Origin: UBA7672 sp965229115
Lineage (GTDB): Bacteria; Pseudomonadota; Alphaproteobacteria; Caulobacterales; Hyphomonadaceae
Direction: 5' to 3'
Length of the DNA: 64,000 nucleotides
Assembly (NCBI GenBank): GCA_965229115.1
Contig: CBDDIR010000003.1
Coordinates: 3,410,001 to 3,474,000, forward strand
Shown here: one piece after another, positions 42,701 to 51,843 of the stretch
Numbering within the stretch: the first letter of the stretch is position 1
Layout: every line of letters starts with the position of its first letter
The notes under the pieces: model-generated
Seen by the model: the letters and a program-made list of their open reading frames with translations, nothing else
What the model was told of the DNA's origin: nothing
Databases searched by the model: none
Made by a program: the position numbers and the translations under genes

Positions 42701-43519
42701 TCATGGTTCGCCGAGCACGCGCTTAACGGCGGAGAGGGCTTTCGTCGCCTTCGGCCAGCCGGCGTAGAAGGCGAGATGCGTCAGGCCTTCTGCGATTTCT
42801 GCACGGGAGAGGCCGCTGTCGATGGCGCGCTTGAGGTAGGGATCGAGCAGATCTGCATCGCCCATTGCTGCTAGGGCGGCGATCGTCACGAGACTGCGGT
42901 CGCGTGGGGAGAGATCGGATCGACGCCAGAGATCGTCGAAGACGATGTCGTTGGTCAGCTCCGTGAACTTTGGAGCGATGCGGCCGAACTCCTGGGTGGT
43001 CGCGGCCTTGCGGGCGGCTTCCGATGGGGCGGCGGGGAGTGTTGTGACGGGCGCCTGCAGGATGGCCGGATCGATATTGCGGGCAGTATAGACGCGGTTG
43101 AAGACTTCGAGCGCGGATACGGCGCTCGGCCATCCGGAGTAGAGCGCGAGGTGGGTGAGAACGCCCGCCGCCTCGACAGTTGTGACGCCGTTGTTCAGGG
43201 CGCGCCCGAGATGGCCTTCAAGCTGCGCTGTCTTGCCGGTGGAGATGAGGACAGAGATCGTGACGAGGCTGCGATCGCGCGGCTTCAGTTCGTCGCGAAG
43301 CCAGACGTCGCCGAAGAGCACCTCGTCGGTGTAGGCCGCCATGCCGGGGACGATCTTTTGCTGGATCGGGCCGGAGGGACGGCTTGTCGAAGCGGGAGGC
43401 TGCTGGGCTTGGGGTTCAACGTTCTGCGCCCATGCGAGCGGTGCAGCCCCTGCAGTCGCAATGAGGGCTGAGAGCACGACCTGGAGCCGTTGGCGGATGC
43501 GTGTGTGAGGTTGGGTCAT
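42701..43519 (-). CDS. exported carboxymuconolactone-decarboxylase-family protein (two domains)
   Basis: The 272-residue protein starts at ATG 43519 and has a signal peptide ending at AWAQ. Two CMD domains follow in tandem, each with PRDRSLVTI and a helix ending LTHLA(L/F)Y(S/A)GWP. No CxxC peroxidase motif is visible, so this is the gamma-CMD type rather than AhpD. It is the last gene of the molybdenum-hydroxylase operon, 2 bp after the cupin gene, and could act on the oxidised product in the periplasm. Confidence 0.88.
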   Translation of the reverse strand: MTQPHTRIRQRLQVVLSALIATAGAAPLAWAQNVEPQAQQPPASTSRPSGPIQQKIVPGMAAYTDEVLFGDVWLRDELKPRDRSLVTISVLISTGKTAQLEGHLGRALNNGVTTVEAAGVLTHLALYSGWPSAVSALEVFNRVYTARNIDPAILQAPVTTLPAAPSEAARKAATTQEFGRIAPKFTELTNDIVFDDLWRRSDLSPRDRSLVTIAALAAMGDADLLDPYLKRAIDSGLSRAEIAEGLTHLAFYAGWPKATKALSAVKRVLGEP

Positions 43520-43521
43520 TG

Positions 43522-43998
43522 TTATTGCGGGTATTGCTGGTCGGTTACGGGTTCCAGCCATTTGACGCTGGCGCCTTCCTGGGATTCTGCGGTGGCGACA
43601 TGGGTCATTGCGCTCTCACGCGAGGCGCCATGCCAGTGTTTGACGCCGGGCGCGGTCCAGACCACGTCGCCGGGTTTGATCTCACGCGCGGGCTCGCCTT
43701 CGGCTTGGACCCACCCTCTTCCATCCGTCACCACGAGGAGTTGGCCGAGGGGATGCGTGTGCCAGTTGCTGCGTGCGCCTGGCTGGAACGTGACGGTGGC
43801 GCCGCCAATTCGCGAACCGCCCGATCCCCGAAACGCGGACGATACGGTAACGGCCCCCGTGAAATTTGAGGCGGGACCGGCGTTTGGATTTACGCCGGGC
43901 GGTATGACGGTCAGCGGAGGCGGCGCGGACGGCGGCTGTGCTTGCGCTGGAACGCATGCGCCGATCAGTGGCGCCATAATAGCTGCGCGCAGGTTCAT
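43522..43998 (-). CDS. exported cupin-domain protein
   Basis: The 158-residue protein (ATG 43998) has a signal peptide ending at AQAQ and one cupin barrel: VTFQPGARSNWHTHPLGQLL and GDVVWTAPGVKHWHGAS carry the metal-binding His residues. It often pairs with CMD proteins, as here (2-bp spacing). Probably a periplasmic metal-dependent enzyme or binding protein. Confidence 0.88.
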   Translation of the reverse strand: MNLRAAIMAPLIGACVPAQAQPPSAPPPLTVIPPGVNPNAGPASNFTGAVTVSSAFRGSGGSRIGGATVTFQPGARSNWHTHPLGQLLVVTDGRGWVQAEGEPAREIKPGDVVWTAPGVKHWHGASRESAMTHVATAESQEGASVKWLEPVTDQQYPQ

Positions 43999-44024
43999 GT
44001 ATGGGTCCCTCAGGCTTGTGCAGA

Positions 44025-44702
44025 TCAGTTGGTTGGGCACACGGCGCCGGCGTCAATCCAGGCCTTTGTGAGTTCGCCGAACTGTTTCTGCGTGCCGGGC
44101 GCGGGCTCGCGGCCCGGGCCTGGATCCCAGCCATATCCCACGAGAGCGTCTTCCGCATTGTGATGCTGGAGCTGCGCCAGCGTCATGCCGCCATTGCGTG
44201 CGGGGTCGCGGATCTGATGGCAGATTTCCGCGATCGACTTTCCTTCCCACGCCATCTCCGCAGGCGCGAGATGCCATTTCGGATTTCCGGGGAGGCTGGT
44301 CTTCCCGCCTTCGAACACGAAATTGCTCTCGCCGTGGCATGTCGCGCACGTCATTCCGAAGACACCGTGGCCATCAGGGCCACGCGTTACGGGCGGGGAG
44401 TGCACAACCTGCTTGTCGCCTTGCAGCGGGCTATTGGTGCTGGGATGGCAGTTCACGCAACGTGGATGCGTGAGGACTTCGCCCATCTCGGTGAATATTG
44501 CGGCGGAACGTTGATCGACGTCCGAGATGTTGGTGAAGGCGCCGACGGGACGCAGCTGTCCTTTGAGGCGTTGGCCGATCACCTCCAGCGTGTCGGGTGA
44601 CAGAGCTACGGATTCGAAGCCTCGGCTGCCGGGCCCGGTCACGATGTTCGAGCAGGCTACAACGAGACCGGTAGCGGCGAGGACAGCGATCCATTTCTTC
44701 AT
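44025..44702 (-). CDS. c-type cytochrome lipoprotein of the molybdenum-hydroxylase operon
   Basis: The 225-residue protein has a lipoprotein signal (LVVACSNI) and two haem c motifs (CVNCHPSTNS and CATCHGESNF), plus late histidines and WDPGPGREPAPG near the end. Proteins like this are annotated as isoquinoline 1-oxidoreductase-associated subunits and pass electrons from the molybdenum enzyme. It lies 4 bp after the molybdopterin subunit gene. Confidence 0.85.
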   Translation of the reverse strand: MKKWIAVLAATGLVVACSNIVTGPGSRGFESVALSPDTLEVIGQRLKGQLRPVGAFTNISDVDQRSAAIFTEMGEVLTHPRCVNCHPSTNSPLQGDKQVVHSPPVTRGPDGHGVFGMTCATCHGESNFVFEGGKTSLPGNPKWHLAPAEMAWEGKSIAEICHQIRDPARNGGMTLAQLQHHNAEDALVGYGWDPGPGREPAPGTQKQFGELTKAWIDAGAVCPTN

Positions 44703-44706
44703 GACG

Positions 44707-46919
44707 TCATGCTTTCAGCAACCGATTGTCGATAGGAAGATCACGCAGCCTGACTCCGGTTGCAGCGAAGATGGCGTTGGTGAGTGCGGGAATGACGGGC
44801 GGCAGGGCGGGCTCGCCGAGGCCGGTTGGCGGATAGCTGGTCTTGAGGAAATGAACGTCGACGGGCGGCGCCTCGGACATGCGGATGAGGCGGTAGTTGT
44901 TGAAATTGCTTTCGACGACTGCGCCGTTCTCGATCGTGATCTTCTGGAAGAGCGCGACGGAGAGGCCGTCAATAACCGCGCCCTGAACCTGATTGAGGGC
45001 GCCAGACGGATTGACGATGTGGCTGCCCACGTCGCCGACGACCCAGACCTTGTCGACCTTCGGAACGCCTTCTTCAGATACAGTGACCTGAACGACTTCT
45101 GCGAAATAGCCGCGGTGGCTGTACTGGAAGGCGACGCCCATGCCTGTGCGTTTCGGTAGCTCGGCGCGGCGAGCCCAACCGGAACGCTCGGCCACTGTCT
45201 GCAGGCATGCGCGCATGCGCGCGGCGCCATAGGCAGACGGCCCCTGCCCGACTGTTTCTGCTTCGCCAAGCAGATCGAGCCTGAAGGCGACAGGATCGGC
45301 GCCGGCCGCGTGGGCCAGTTCGTCGATGAAGCCGTGCATCACATACGCCATCATGTTCGAGCGCGGCGCACGCAGCGGACCCTGCGGGATGCCGAGCGGC
45401 ATCGCTGTTACATCCTGCCGGAGGTTGGAGACGAAGCCGGCGGGGAACTCGCCTTGCGGCAGGTCCGTCGAACTTTTCCCGAATTCGCCGGGTGCATCGT
45501 AAGTCACGAAATGCTGCTGCCATGCGACGAGATTGCCGGATGCATCAAGACCAGCCTTGAAGAAGTGGAACCCGCCGGGCCGATAAGCATCGTGTCTCAG
45601 ATCGTCTTCGCGGCTCCAGATGAGTTGTACCGGAGCGCCTGCCTCACGCGCGATCCATGCCGCTTCAACCATGAAGTCGTTGATGGCTCGACGGCCGAAG
45701 GCGCCGCCGCTGCGCGTGACATGGACGATGACGTTTTCGGCAGCGATGCCTAGCGTCTTGGCCACGAGCTGGCGACCGGGTTCGGGGAACTGGGTCGGCG
45801 CCCAGAGCTCCATCTTGCCGTCCTGATAACGCGCGGTGCAGTTCATCGGCTCGAGCGGAGCATGGGCCACGAACGGATAGGTATAAGCGGCCTCGACCAC
45901 CTTGGCGGCGCCTGCCATCGCCTTGGCGACGTCGCCATCGTTGCGCGCTGTGCGTTGCGGTTTCGCGCCGCTCAGCTCCAGGGCGCGCTTTGCGTAGCCT
46001 GCGCTGTTCTGCGCTGAGGTCGGGTGATCAGCCCATTTCGTGTTGAGGCGTTGCCGTCCCTTCATGGCGGCCCACCAGGTGTCAGCCACGACAGCTACAC
46101 CCGGAAGAAGGCCGTCGACATTGCTTGTGCCTTCGACGACGAAGGCCTTGTGGACGCCCTTGAAGGACTGAGCTGCGGCGAGATCAGTGCTTGCGACCTT
46201 GGCTGCGACCACCGGCGCTTTCTCATAGGTAGCGTACAGCATGCCGGGAAGAAGCGTGTCGACGCCGAAGAGAGGCTGGCCGGTGACGATCTTCGCCGTT
46301 TCATATTGAGCCTTGGCCTGCCCGATGATCCGAAAATCCTTCGGGTCCTTGAGCGTGAGTGACGTCAGGGCGGGCACCGGTAGCTCGGCCGCTCGTGCAG
46401 CCAGCTCTCCGTAGGATGCTTTACGGCCTGAGGATTCGTGTGTGACGACGCCTGCAACAGTCGTGCACTGCGCGACTGGAACGCCCCATTTGCTTGCCGC
46501 TGCCTGGACCAGCATTGAACGCGCAGCTGCGCCGACGCGGCGCCGACGCGGCGCATCTCGTCCCAGCGTTCGGCAATGGCGCGACTGCCGCCCGACATCT
46601 GGCGGCCGAATGCCTTGTCCAGCGGCGCTTGCTCGATCCGGACATCTTTCCAGTCCGCATCCAGTTCGTCGGCGATGATCATCGGCAATGCCGTATGGAC
46701 GCCCTGCCCCATGTCTGGGTTTGGGGAGAAGATCGTGACGATGCCGTCAGGCGCAACCCGAACGTAAGCCGTGATTGGTTTCGACGCGGAAGCTTTGAGT
46801 GCAGACTGGGCCTGCGCGGTGGGCAGGCCCGACAGGGCAAGCATGAGGCCGCCGGCGGCTGCGCCCTTGAAGATGTCGCGCCGCGAGGCGTTGATCAGGT
46901 TTGAGGTCATTATGGTCAT
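44707..46919 (-). pseudogene. iorB: isoquinoline 1-oxidoreductase-type molybdopterin subunit, frameshifted
   Basis: The first part (46919 to about 46550) encodes a Tat-like signal (RRDIFKGAAAGGLMLALSG) and the start of the aldehyde-oxidase-like large subunit (NPDMGQGVHTALPMIIADEL). An exact 11-bp tandem duplication (46529-46550) shifts the frame. The rest (from MLVQAAASKWGVPVAQC) is open to 44707 with GGAFGRRAINDFMVEAAWIA and GLGEPALPPVIPALTNAIFA typical of the family. Removing one 11-bp copy restores one continuous protein of about 733 residues. The start overlaps the iorA stop (ATGA). It is inactive unless the repeat reverts or is a sequencing error. Confidence 0.88.
46529..46550. repeat. 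11-bp perfect tandem duplication breaking iorB
   Basis: GCGCCGACGCG occurs twice in a row (46529-46539 and 46540-46550). One copy gives the in-frame sequence RRVGAAARSMLVQ on the minus strand; two copies shift the frame by two. Confidence 0.9.
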
Positions 46920-47383
46920 GCCTCCGCCTGGCCAGAAGCGCGTTTGATGCCCGCGCGGATACGAAGGTACGTTGCGCAGCGGCAAAGGTTGCCTGCCATG
47001 GCCGCATCAATATCCGCGTCCGTGGGTTTAGGCTTTGCCTTGAGCAAGGCTGTCGCCGTCATGATCTGCCCCGGCTGGCAGTAGCCGCACTGCGCCACGT
47101 CCAGATCCGTCCACGCCGCCTGCAACTTTGCGCCGACGGGATCGGCGGACATCGCCTCGATCGTCTTGATCGCTGCGTTAGCCGGCACGGAAGAAACCGG
47201 CATTACACACGACCGGACTGGATTGTCGTTTACGTGAACCGTGCACGCGCCGCACTGCGCAACACCGCAGCCAAACTTCGGGCCAAGCACGCCCAGCTTG
47301 TTGCGAAGGACCCAGAGCAGAGGCGTTTGCGGATCAACATCCGCCTCGCGCACCTGCCCGTTGACGTTGAGCTGGATAGTCAT
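46916..47383 (-). CDS. iorA: isoquinoline 1-oxidoreductase-type 2Fe-2S subunit
   Basis: The 155-residue protein has a plant-type ferredoxin centre (FGCGVAQCGACTVHV) and a second 2Fe-2S centre (AQCGYCQPGQ, GNLCRCATYLRIRAG), as in small subunits of xanthine-dehydrogenase-family hydroxylases. It passes electrons from the molybdenum subunit, here to a cytochrome. It is the first gene of the operon, directly upstream of the frameshifted large subunit. Confidence 0.93.
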   Translation of the reverse strand: MTIQLNVNGQVREADVDPQTPLLWVLRNKLGVLGPKFGCGVAQCGACTVHVNDNPVRSCVMPVSSVPANAAIKTIEAMSADPVGAKLQAAWTDLDVAQCGYCQPGQIMTATALLKAKPKPTDADIDAAMAGNLCRCATYLRIRAGIKRASGQAEA

Positions 47384-47506
47384 GTCGGCGCCCTCTACGC
47401 GATCATCGCTGTCGTCGCTAAGCGACGATATAGAGCGAAGTTGCGGCCGATAATTGCATCAGGCCGCATGCTTCTATGCTCGCGATTCATAAGTACTAGA
47501 TCGTGA

Positions 47507-48499
47507 TCAGCGCCCGACGAGGCGCGCCAGATGCGGCGGATAGCGATCGCCCTGCGCAGGATTTTCGGCGAGCGCCGTATCTATGTCGGCGAGATCCTGC
47601 GCCGCCAACTCTACGGTATCTGCGCCGAGGTTTTCCTCGAGCCGGTGCAGCTTGGTTGTGCCGGGGATGGGCGCGATCCAGGGCTTTTGCGCCAGCACCC
47701 AGGCGATGGCGATCTGGGCGCGTGTTGCGTTCTTGCGTGTCGCGATTTCACCGATGCGTTCGACCAGTGCAGCGTTGGCTGAGCGCGCATCTGCCGAGAA
47801 GCGCGGCACCGAGTTGCGGAAATCCGATTTGTCGAACGTGGTATCCGCATTGATGGAGCCAGTCAGGAAGCCTTTGCCGAGCGGGCTGAAGGGCACGAAG
47901 CCGATGCCGAGCTCTTCGAGTGTCGGCAGGATCTCCTTCTCGGGTTCGCGCCACCACAGCGAGTATTCGCTCTGCAATGCCGCCACGGGTTGAACAGCAT
48001 GCGCGCGGCGGATCGTCTGGGCGCTGGCTTCGGAGAGGCCGAAGTGCTTGACCTTGCCGGCTGCGATCAGGTCCTGCACGGCGCCGGCGACATCTTCGAT
48101 GGGCACGTTGGGGTCGACGCGATGCTGATAGAAGAGATCGATCGTATCCGTGCCCAGCCGTTTGAGCGATGCATCCGCGACGGCGCGGATATGCTCAGGC
48201 CGGCTGTTCAACCCGCGCTGCGCGTGGGTGTCCGGGTCGATGTCGAAGCCGAACTTGGTGGCGATGACAACATCGTCGCGGAACGGCGAGAGTGCTTCGC
48301 CGACAACTTCCTCGTTCGTGAAGGGACCATAGACTTCGGCCGTGTCGAAGAAGGTGACGCCGCGTTCGACAGCGGCGCGGATAAGCGTGACGGCTTCCTG
48401 CATGTCCGTCGCTGGCCCGTAGCCGAAGTTGAGGCCCATGCAACCGAGGCCGATGGCTGAAACTTCTAGTCCGCTTTTCCCGAGTGCACGCGTTTTCAT
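47507..48499 (-). CDS. aldo/keto reductase
   Basis: The 330-residue protein (ATG 48499) has AKR signatures: GLGCMGLNFGYGP, the catalytic Asp/Tyr in FFDTAEVYGPFTNEE, the Lys in VVIATKFGF and IPGTTKLHRLEENL near the C-terminus. It reduces aldehydes or ketones with NADPH in the cytoplasm. It lies upstream of the molybdenum-hydroxylase operon on the same strand (123-bp gap) and divergent from the LysR gene. Confidence 0.93.
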   Translation of the reverse strand: MKTRALGKSGLEVSAIGLGCMGLNFGYGPATDMQEAVTLIRAAVERGVTFFDTAEVYGPFTNEEVVGEALSPFRDDVVIATKFGFDIDPDTHAQRGLNSRPEHIRAVADASLKRLGTDTIDLFYQHRVDPNVPIEDVAGAVQDLIAAGKVKHFGLSEASAQTIRRAHAVQPVAALQSEYSLWWREPEKEILPTLEELGIGFVPFSPLGKGFLTGSINADTTFDKSDFRNSVPRFSADARSANAALVERIGEIATRKNATRAQIAIAWVLAQKPWIAPIPGTTKLHRLEENLGADTVELAAQDLADIDTALAENPAQGDRYPPHLARLVGR

Positions 48500-48590
48500 G
48501 TGGCTGACCTTTTCAAATCTTGGGCGCCGCCACGACTTCGTGAACCAGCGTGGCGCGCCAAAGCCAAGATAGGGCTGGGCCGGCCAGTTA

Positions 48591-48616
48591 TTAGCTACTA
48601 AATTGTACTTGCAATT
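48591..48616. promoter_or_regulatory. two adjacent palindromes between the AKR and LysR genes
   Basis: TTAG-CTA-CTAA (48591-48601) and AATTG-N6-CAATT (48601-48616) lie just before the LysR start in an AT-rich patch. They are good candidates for the regulator's own operator in a divergent promoter region. Confidence 0.5.
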
Positions 48617-48633
48617 ATATCCGGAGTTCATGA

Positions 48634-49545
48634 GTGAAGCGGGATGATCTGGCCGATCTGGCGGCATTCCTCGCTGTGGCTGAAGAACGGAGCTTCACGC
48701 GGGCGGCGGCGAAGCTGGGCACGTCACAATCTGCGTTGAGCCATACGGTGCGCAGGCTGGAAGAAAGCCTGGGCCTGCGTTTGTTGACCCGCACGACGCG
48801 CAGCGTCGCGCCGACAGAGGCAGGTGATCGGCTCATTGAGACGTTGCGGCCATCGTTCGATGAGATCGATGCCAAGCTGGCAGCCATCACTGAGCTGCGC
48901 GACAAGCCGTCTGGCAATATCCGCATCACGACGAGCCATCACGCCGCGGAGACGATCCTCTGGCCTGCTCTATCCAGGCTTTTGCCGAACAATCCGGACA
49001 TCAGCGTCGAACTGACAATGGACTCTCATTTCACCGATATCGTCGCCGAGCGATATGATGCCGGGGTCCGCCTGGGTGAGGAAGTCGCGCAGGACATGGT
49101 GGCGGTGAAGATTGGCCCGGATCTGCGCATGATTGCGGTAGCAGCGCCGGAATACTTCGCGGATAGGCCGAAACCGAAGACGCCGCACGATCTCACCGAG
49201 CATCAGTGCATAAATATGCGCCTCTCCACGCGTGGCGGTCTTTATGCGTGGGAGTTTGAAAAGGACGGGCGGCCTCTCAACGTCCGGGTTTCTGGGCAAC
49301 TGGTTTTCAATGATGTGCGCATGGTGCTGACAGCCGCTGCAGCAGGAGCTGGAATTGCACTCGTCATGGAAGATCGCGCAAAGCCGCTGATCGCTGAGGG
49401 CAAACTGGTGCAGGTGCTGAAAGAGTGGTGCCCCACCTTCCCCGGCTATCACCTCTACTACCCCAGCCGTCGCCAGCCCTCGCCGGCATTCGCGCTCCTT
49501 GTGGAGACGCTGCGCTATCGCGACCGGAAAGCGCCCCGGAAATAG
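48634..49545 (+). CDS. LysR-family transcriptional regulator
   Basis: The 303-residue protein (GTG start) has the N-terminal winged HTH (DLAAFLAVAEERSFTRAAAK, SQSALSHTVRRLEESLGLRL) and a LysR substrate-binding domain. It is divergent from the aldo/keto reductase gene and likely controls it, and perhaps the hydroxylase operon, in response to an aromatic or carbonyl compound. Palindromes lie between the two starts. Confidence 0.93.
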   Translation: MKRDDLADLAAFLAVAEERSFTRAAAKLGTSQSALSHTVRRLEESLGLRLLTRTTRSVAPTEAGDRLIETLRPSFDEIDAKLAAITELRDKPSGNIRITTSHHAAETILWPALSRLLPNNPDISVELTMDSHFTDIVAERYDAGVRLGEEVAQDMVAVKIGPDLRMIAVAAPEYFADRPKPKTPHDLTEHQCINMRLSTRGGLYAWEFEKDGRPLNVRVSGQLVFNDVRMVLTAAAAGAGIALVMEDRAKPLIAEGKLVQVLKEWCPTFPGYHLYYPSRRQPSPAFALLVETLRYRDRKAPRK

Positions 49546-49649
49546 AGCGCAGATCAGCGATCAAGCGCAGCCCCTACAACGGGGATTGTATTGGCATTTA
49601 TAGTGCCATATCCTTCGCACCTCGATTGAATGTGCGGTGGGAGAGACGG

Positions 49650-50549
49650 ATGAGAGTGCTGCGGACGCCGGAGGAGCGGTTTGCGGGACTGCCGGGTTAT
49701 CCGTGGGCGCCGAACTATCTCACAATCGCCGATGTGGACGGAACGGGGCTTCGTGTTCACTACATCGATGAAGGTCCGCGGGATGCGGAGCCGATCCTGT
49801 TGCTGCATGGCAATCCGACCTGGTCGTACCTGTATCGCAAGATGATCCCCGGACTGCTGAAGAGCGGGCGGCGGGTGATTGCGGTTGACCTGCCGGGCAC
49901 GGGGAAATCCGACAAGCCAGCCGAGCGGGCGGATTACACGCTGGCGCGGCATTACGACTGGGCTTCGAAATGGTTTGAGGCGTTGAACCTCTCCAACGTG
50001 ACTCTGTTCTGCCAGGACTGGGGCGGAACGATCGGGCTGTATCTCGTTTCGAAATACCCCGAACGCTTTGCGCGCGTGGTCGCGTCGAACACCGGCGTAC
50101 CGACCGGGGATGGCGAGAGCGACTTCATGAAGATGTGGGTCGGCATGATGGCCGTCGCCACGGAGTTTCCATGGCCGATGCTGGAAGCCGGCATGGTGAC
50201 GAAGCTGTCGCCGGAAGAGCTGGCGGCTTATCGCGCGCCCTACCCGACCAGCGATTATGAATACTGCCTCATCACTTGGCCGAGCCTGATCACCGTGCAG
50301 CCGGATAATCCCGGTCTGCCGCTGAACAAGGCGGCGTGGGAGCGGCTGCAGACATTCGACAAGCCCTTCCTGACGCTGTTTGCGGAGTTGGACCCGGTGG
50401 GGCGTGGGTGGGAGACGCGGGCACAGGAAAAGATCCCCGGCGCGAAGGGCCAGGCGCATGCCATCATCGGCGGCGCGCATCACTTCATTCAGGAAGACGC
50501 CGCAGACGAGCTGGTTACGCGCATCACCGCGTTTTTGAATGTGACGTAG
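49650..50549 (+). CDS. haloalkane dehalogenase (alpha/beta hydrolase, HLD-I type)
   Basis: The 299-residue enzyme starts at ATG 49650 (MRVLRTPEERFAGLPGYPW). It shows the oxyanion motif LLLHGNPTWSYLYRKMIPGL, the nucleophile elbow CQDWGGTIGL with Asp instead of Ser and the adjacent halide-binding Trp, and the catalytic His in IIGGAHHFIQEDA. Start sequence and elbow fit the DhlA/DhmA subfamily. It would release halide from haloalkanes in the cytoplasm. It follows the LysR gene by 104 bp. Confidence 0.9.
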   Translation: MRVLRTPEERFAGLPGYPWAPNYLTIADVDGTGLRVHYIDEGPRDAEPILLLHGNPTWSYLYRKMIPGLLKSGRRVIAVDLPGTGKSDKPAERADYTLARHYDWASKWFEALNLSNVTLFCQDWGGTIGLYLVSKYPERFARVVASNTGVPTGDGESDFMKMWVGMMAVATEFPWPMLEAGMVTKLSPEELAAYRAPYPTSDYEYCLITWPSLITVQPDNPGLPLNKAAWERLQTFDKPFLTLFAELDPVGRGWETRAQEKIPGAKGQAHAIIGGAHHFIQEDAADELVTRITAFLNVT

Positions 50550-50552
50550 CGG

Positions 50553-50927
50553 TTAGCGCCGGATGAGGCGCCAGCCGGCGGCGAACAGAAGCAGCAGCAC
50601 AGCTTCGATGAGCAGCGGCGGGGCCATGTCTGGGGTGAAGCCGTTGATGGCTGCCGTGATGAGCCGCCCCATGAGCGCGAGCGCGATCAGGACAACGGAC
50701 GGCAGGAGAAGCGCGCCACGGCCTTTGATCGCTGCCGCCAGTGCAAAGGCGCCTCCGGCTGCGAAGAAGCCGCCCATGTCAGCACGGATGGTTGCGAAGC
50801 CCAGCGGGCCTTGTGGCGCGAGTCCAAGCTGAGCGGCCATTTCCTCTGGCGCCATCCAGAGGCGCGCGGCAATGAGAAGTCCGATTACGCCGGCTATGCC
50901 GATGACGATACGCATGGCGAGTTGCAT
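50553..50927 (-). CDS. small DUF4345-like membrane protein
   Basis: The 124-residue protein has four hydrophobic segments (IVIGIAGVIGLLIAARLWMA, GGFFAAGGAFALAAAI, LPSVVLIALALMGRLI, LLIEAVLLLLFAAGW) and IRADMGGFFA between helices 1 and 2, a pattern of DUF4345-type proteins. Function unknown. It lies 5 bp after the DJ-1/PfpI gene, so the two are probably co-transcribed. Confidence 0.75.
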   Translation of the reverse strand: MQLAMRIVIGIAGVIGLLIAARLWMAPEEMAAQLGLAPQGPLGFATIRADMGGFFAAGGAFALAAAIKGRGALLLPSVVLIALALMGRLITAAINGFTPDMAPPLLIEAVLLLLFAAGWRLIRR

Positions 50928-50932
50928 TTGCG

Positions 50933-51766
50933 TCAGGCTCCGCGGGGTGTTTCAAGGATGGCTTGCATCATACGGTCGGCGGTTTCCGTGCCATCATTCT
51001 GGTTCTGACCGGTGACGAGACGGCCATCGGCCACGACATGGCTGGCGAAGAGATCGCGGAACCGGGTGGAGGATTCGAACAAAGCGCCTGCAGCGCGCAG
51101 GTCACGCTCGGGATGGCGCGGGGTGTGGACGATGCCCAGTTCCCTCACCTGCTTGTCGGTTACGGCGGTAAGGCGTTTGCCGCTGACCAGCGGATGACCA
51201 TTGCCGGATTTGGCGGCGAGCAGGCCGAGAGGCCCGTGACATACGCCGCCGATAACCGCGCCTGTATCGTCTGCACGCTGCAGCAATTTGCCGAGTGCGG
51301 GCGACTGCTCGAAATCGAACGCTGCGCCCCAGCCGCCGGCCAGGAAGATTGCGTCGTACTGCGAGGCGTCGATCTCGCTTATGGATTTCGATTGTTCGAC
51401 CTTGCGGCGGAGATCTGCGTCAGCAGCGAAGCGCGTATCGTGGACGGACTTCAGCGGCCATTGCATGGACATGGGCTCGAGCGGGATTTTTCCGCCCTTG
51501 ATGCTTGCTACGTCAACACTCATGCCGGCGTCGGTGAACGTATAGTACGGCGCCGTCATTTCGGAGGCGAAGACGCCTGTCTTTTTGCCGGTGTCGCCGA
51601 GCGTGTCGTGGCTTGTGGCGATGACGAGGGCGCGCTTGCCTTTGAGATTACGCTTGGGCGCTGCGAAATGCTTGTGCAGGCCCATGGCGCGCAGAAAAGC
51701 GGGAACGACCAGCCAGCCAAGCACCACGGTGGCGGCGGCTGACGCAACGAGAACGATCCATTCCAT
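50933..51766 (-). CDS. membrane-anchored DJ-1/PfpI-family protein
   Basis: The 277-residue protein has an N-terminal membrane helix (IVLVASAAATVVLGWLVVPA) and then a DJ-1/PfpI (class I amidotransferase-like) domain with the nucleophile cysteine in VIGGVCHGPLGLLAA and a Glu-type partner earlier (FASEMTAPYY). Related proteins are glyoxalase III or chaperone-like. The membrane anchor is unusual. It is first in a two-gene unit with the small membrane protein. Confidence 0.86.
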   Translation of the reverse strand: MEWIVLVASAAATVVLGWLVVPAFLRAMGLHKHFAAPKRNLKGKRALVIATSHDTLGDTGKKTGVFASEMTAPYYTFTDAGMSVDVASIKGGKIPLEPMSMQWPLKSVHDTRFAADADLRRKVEQSKSISEIDASQYDAIFLAGGWGAAFDFEQSPALGKLLQRADDTGAVIGGVCHGPLGLLAAKSGNGHPLVSGKRLTAVTDKQVRELGIVHTPRHPERDLRAAGALFESSTRFRDLFASHVVADGRLVTGQNQNDGTETADRMMQAILETPRGA

Positions 51767-51843
51767 CCCTGCCCCTCCGGTAAATTGACATTGCGTGTGT
51801 CATAATATTCTCTTCCGGTCCCGTCTACTGCGATGGTTCGCCG

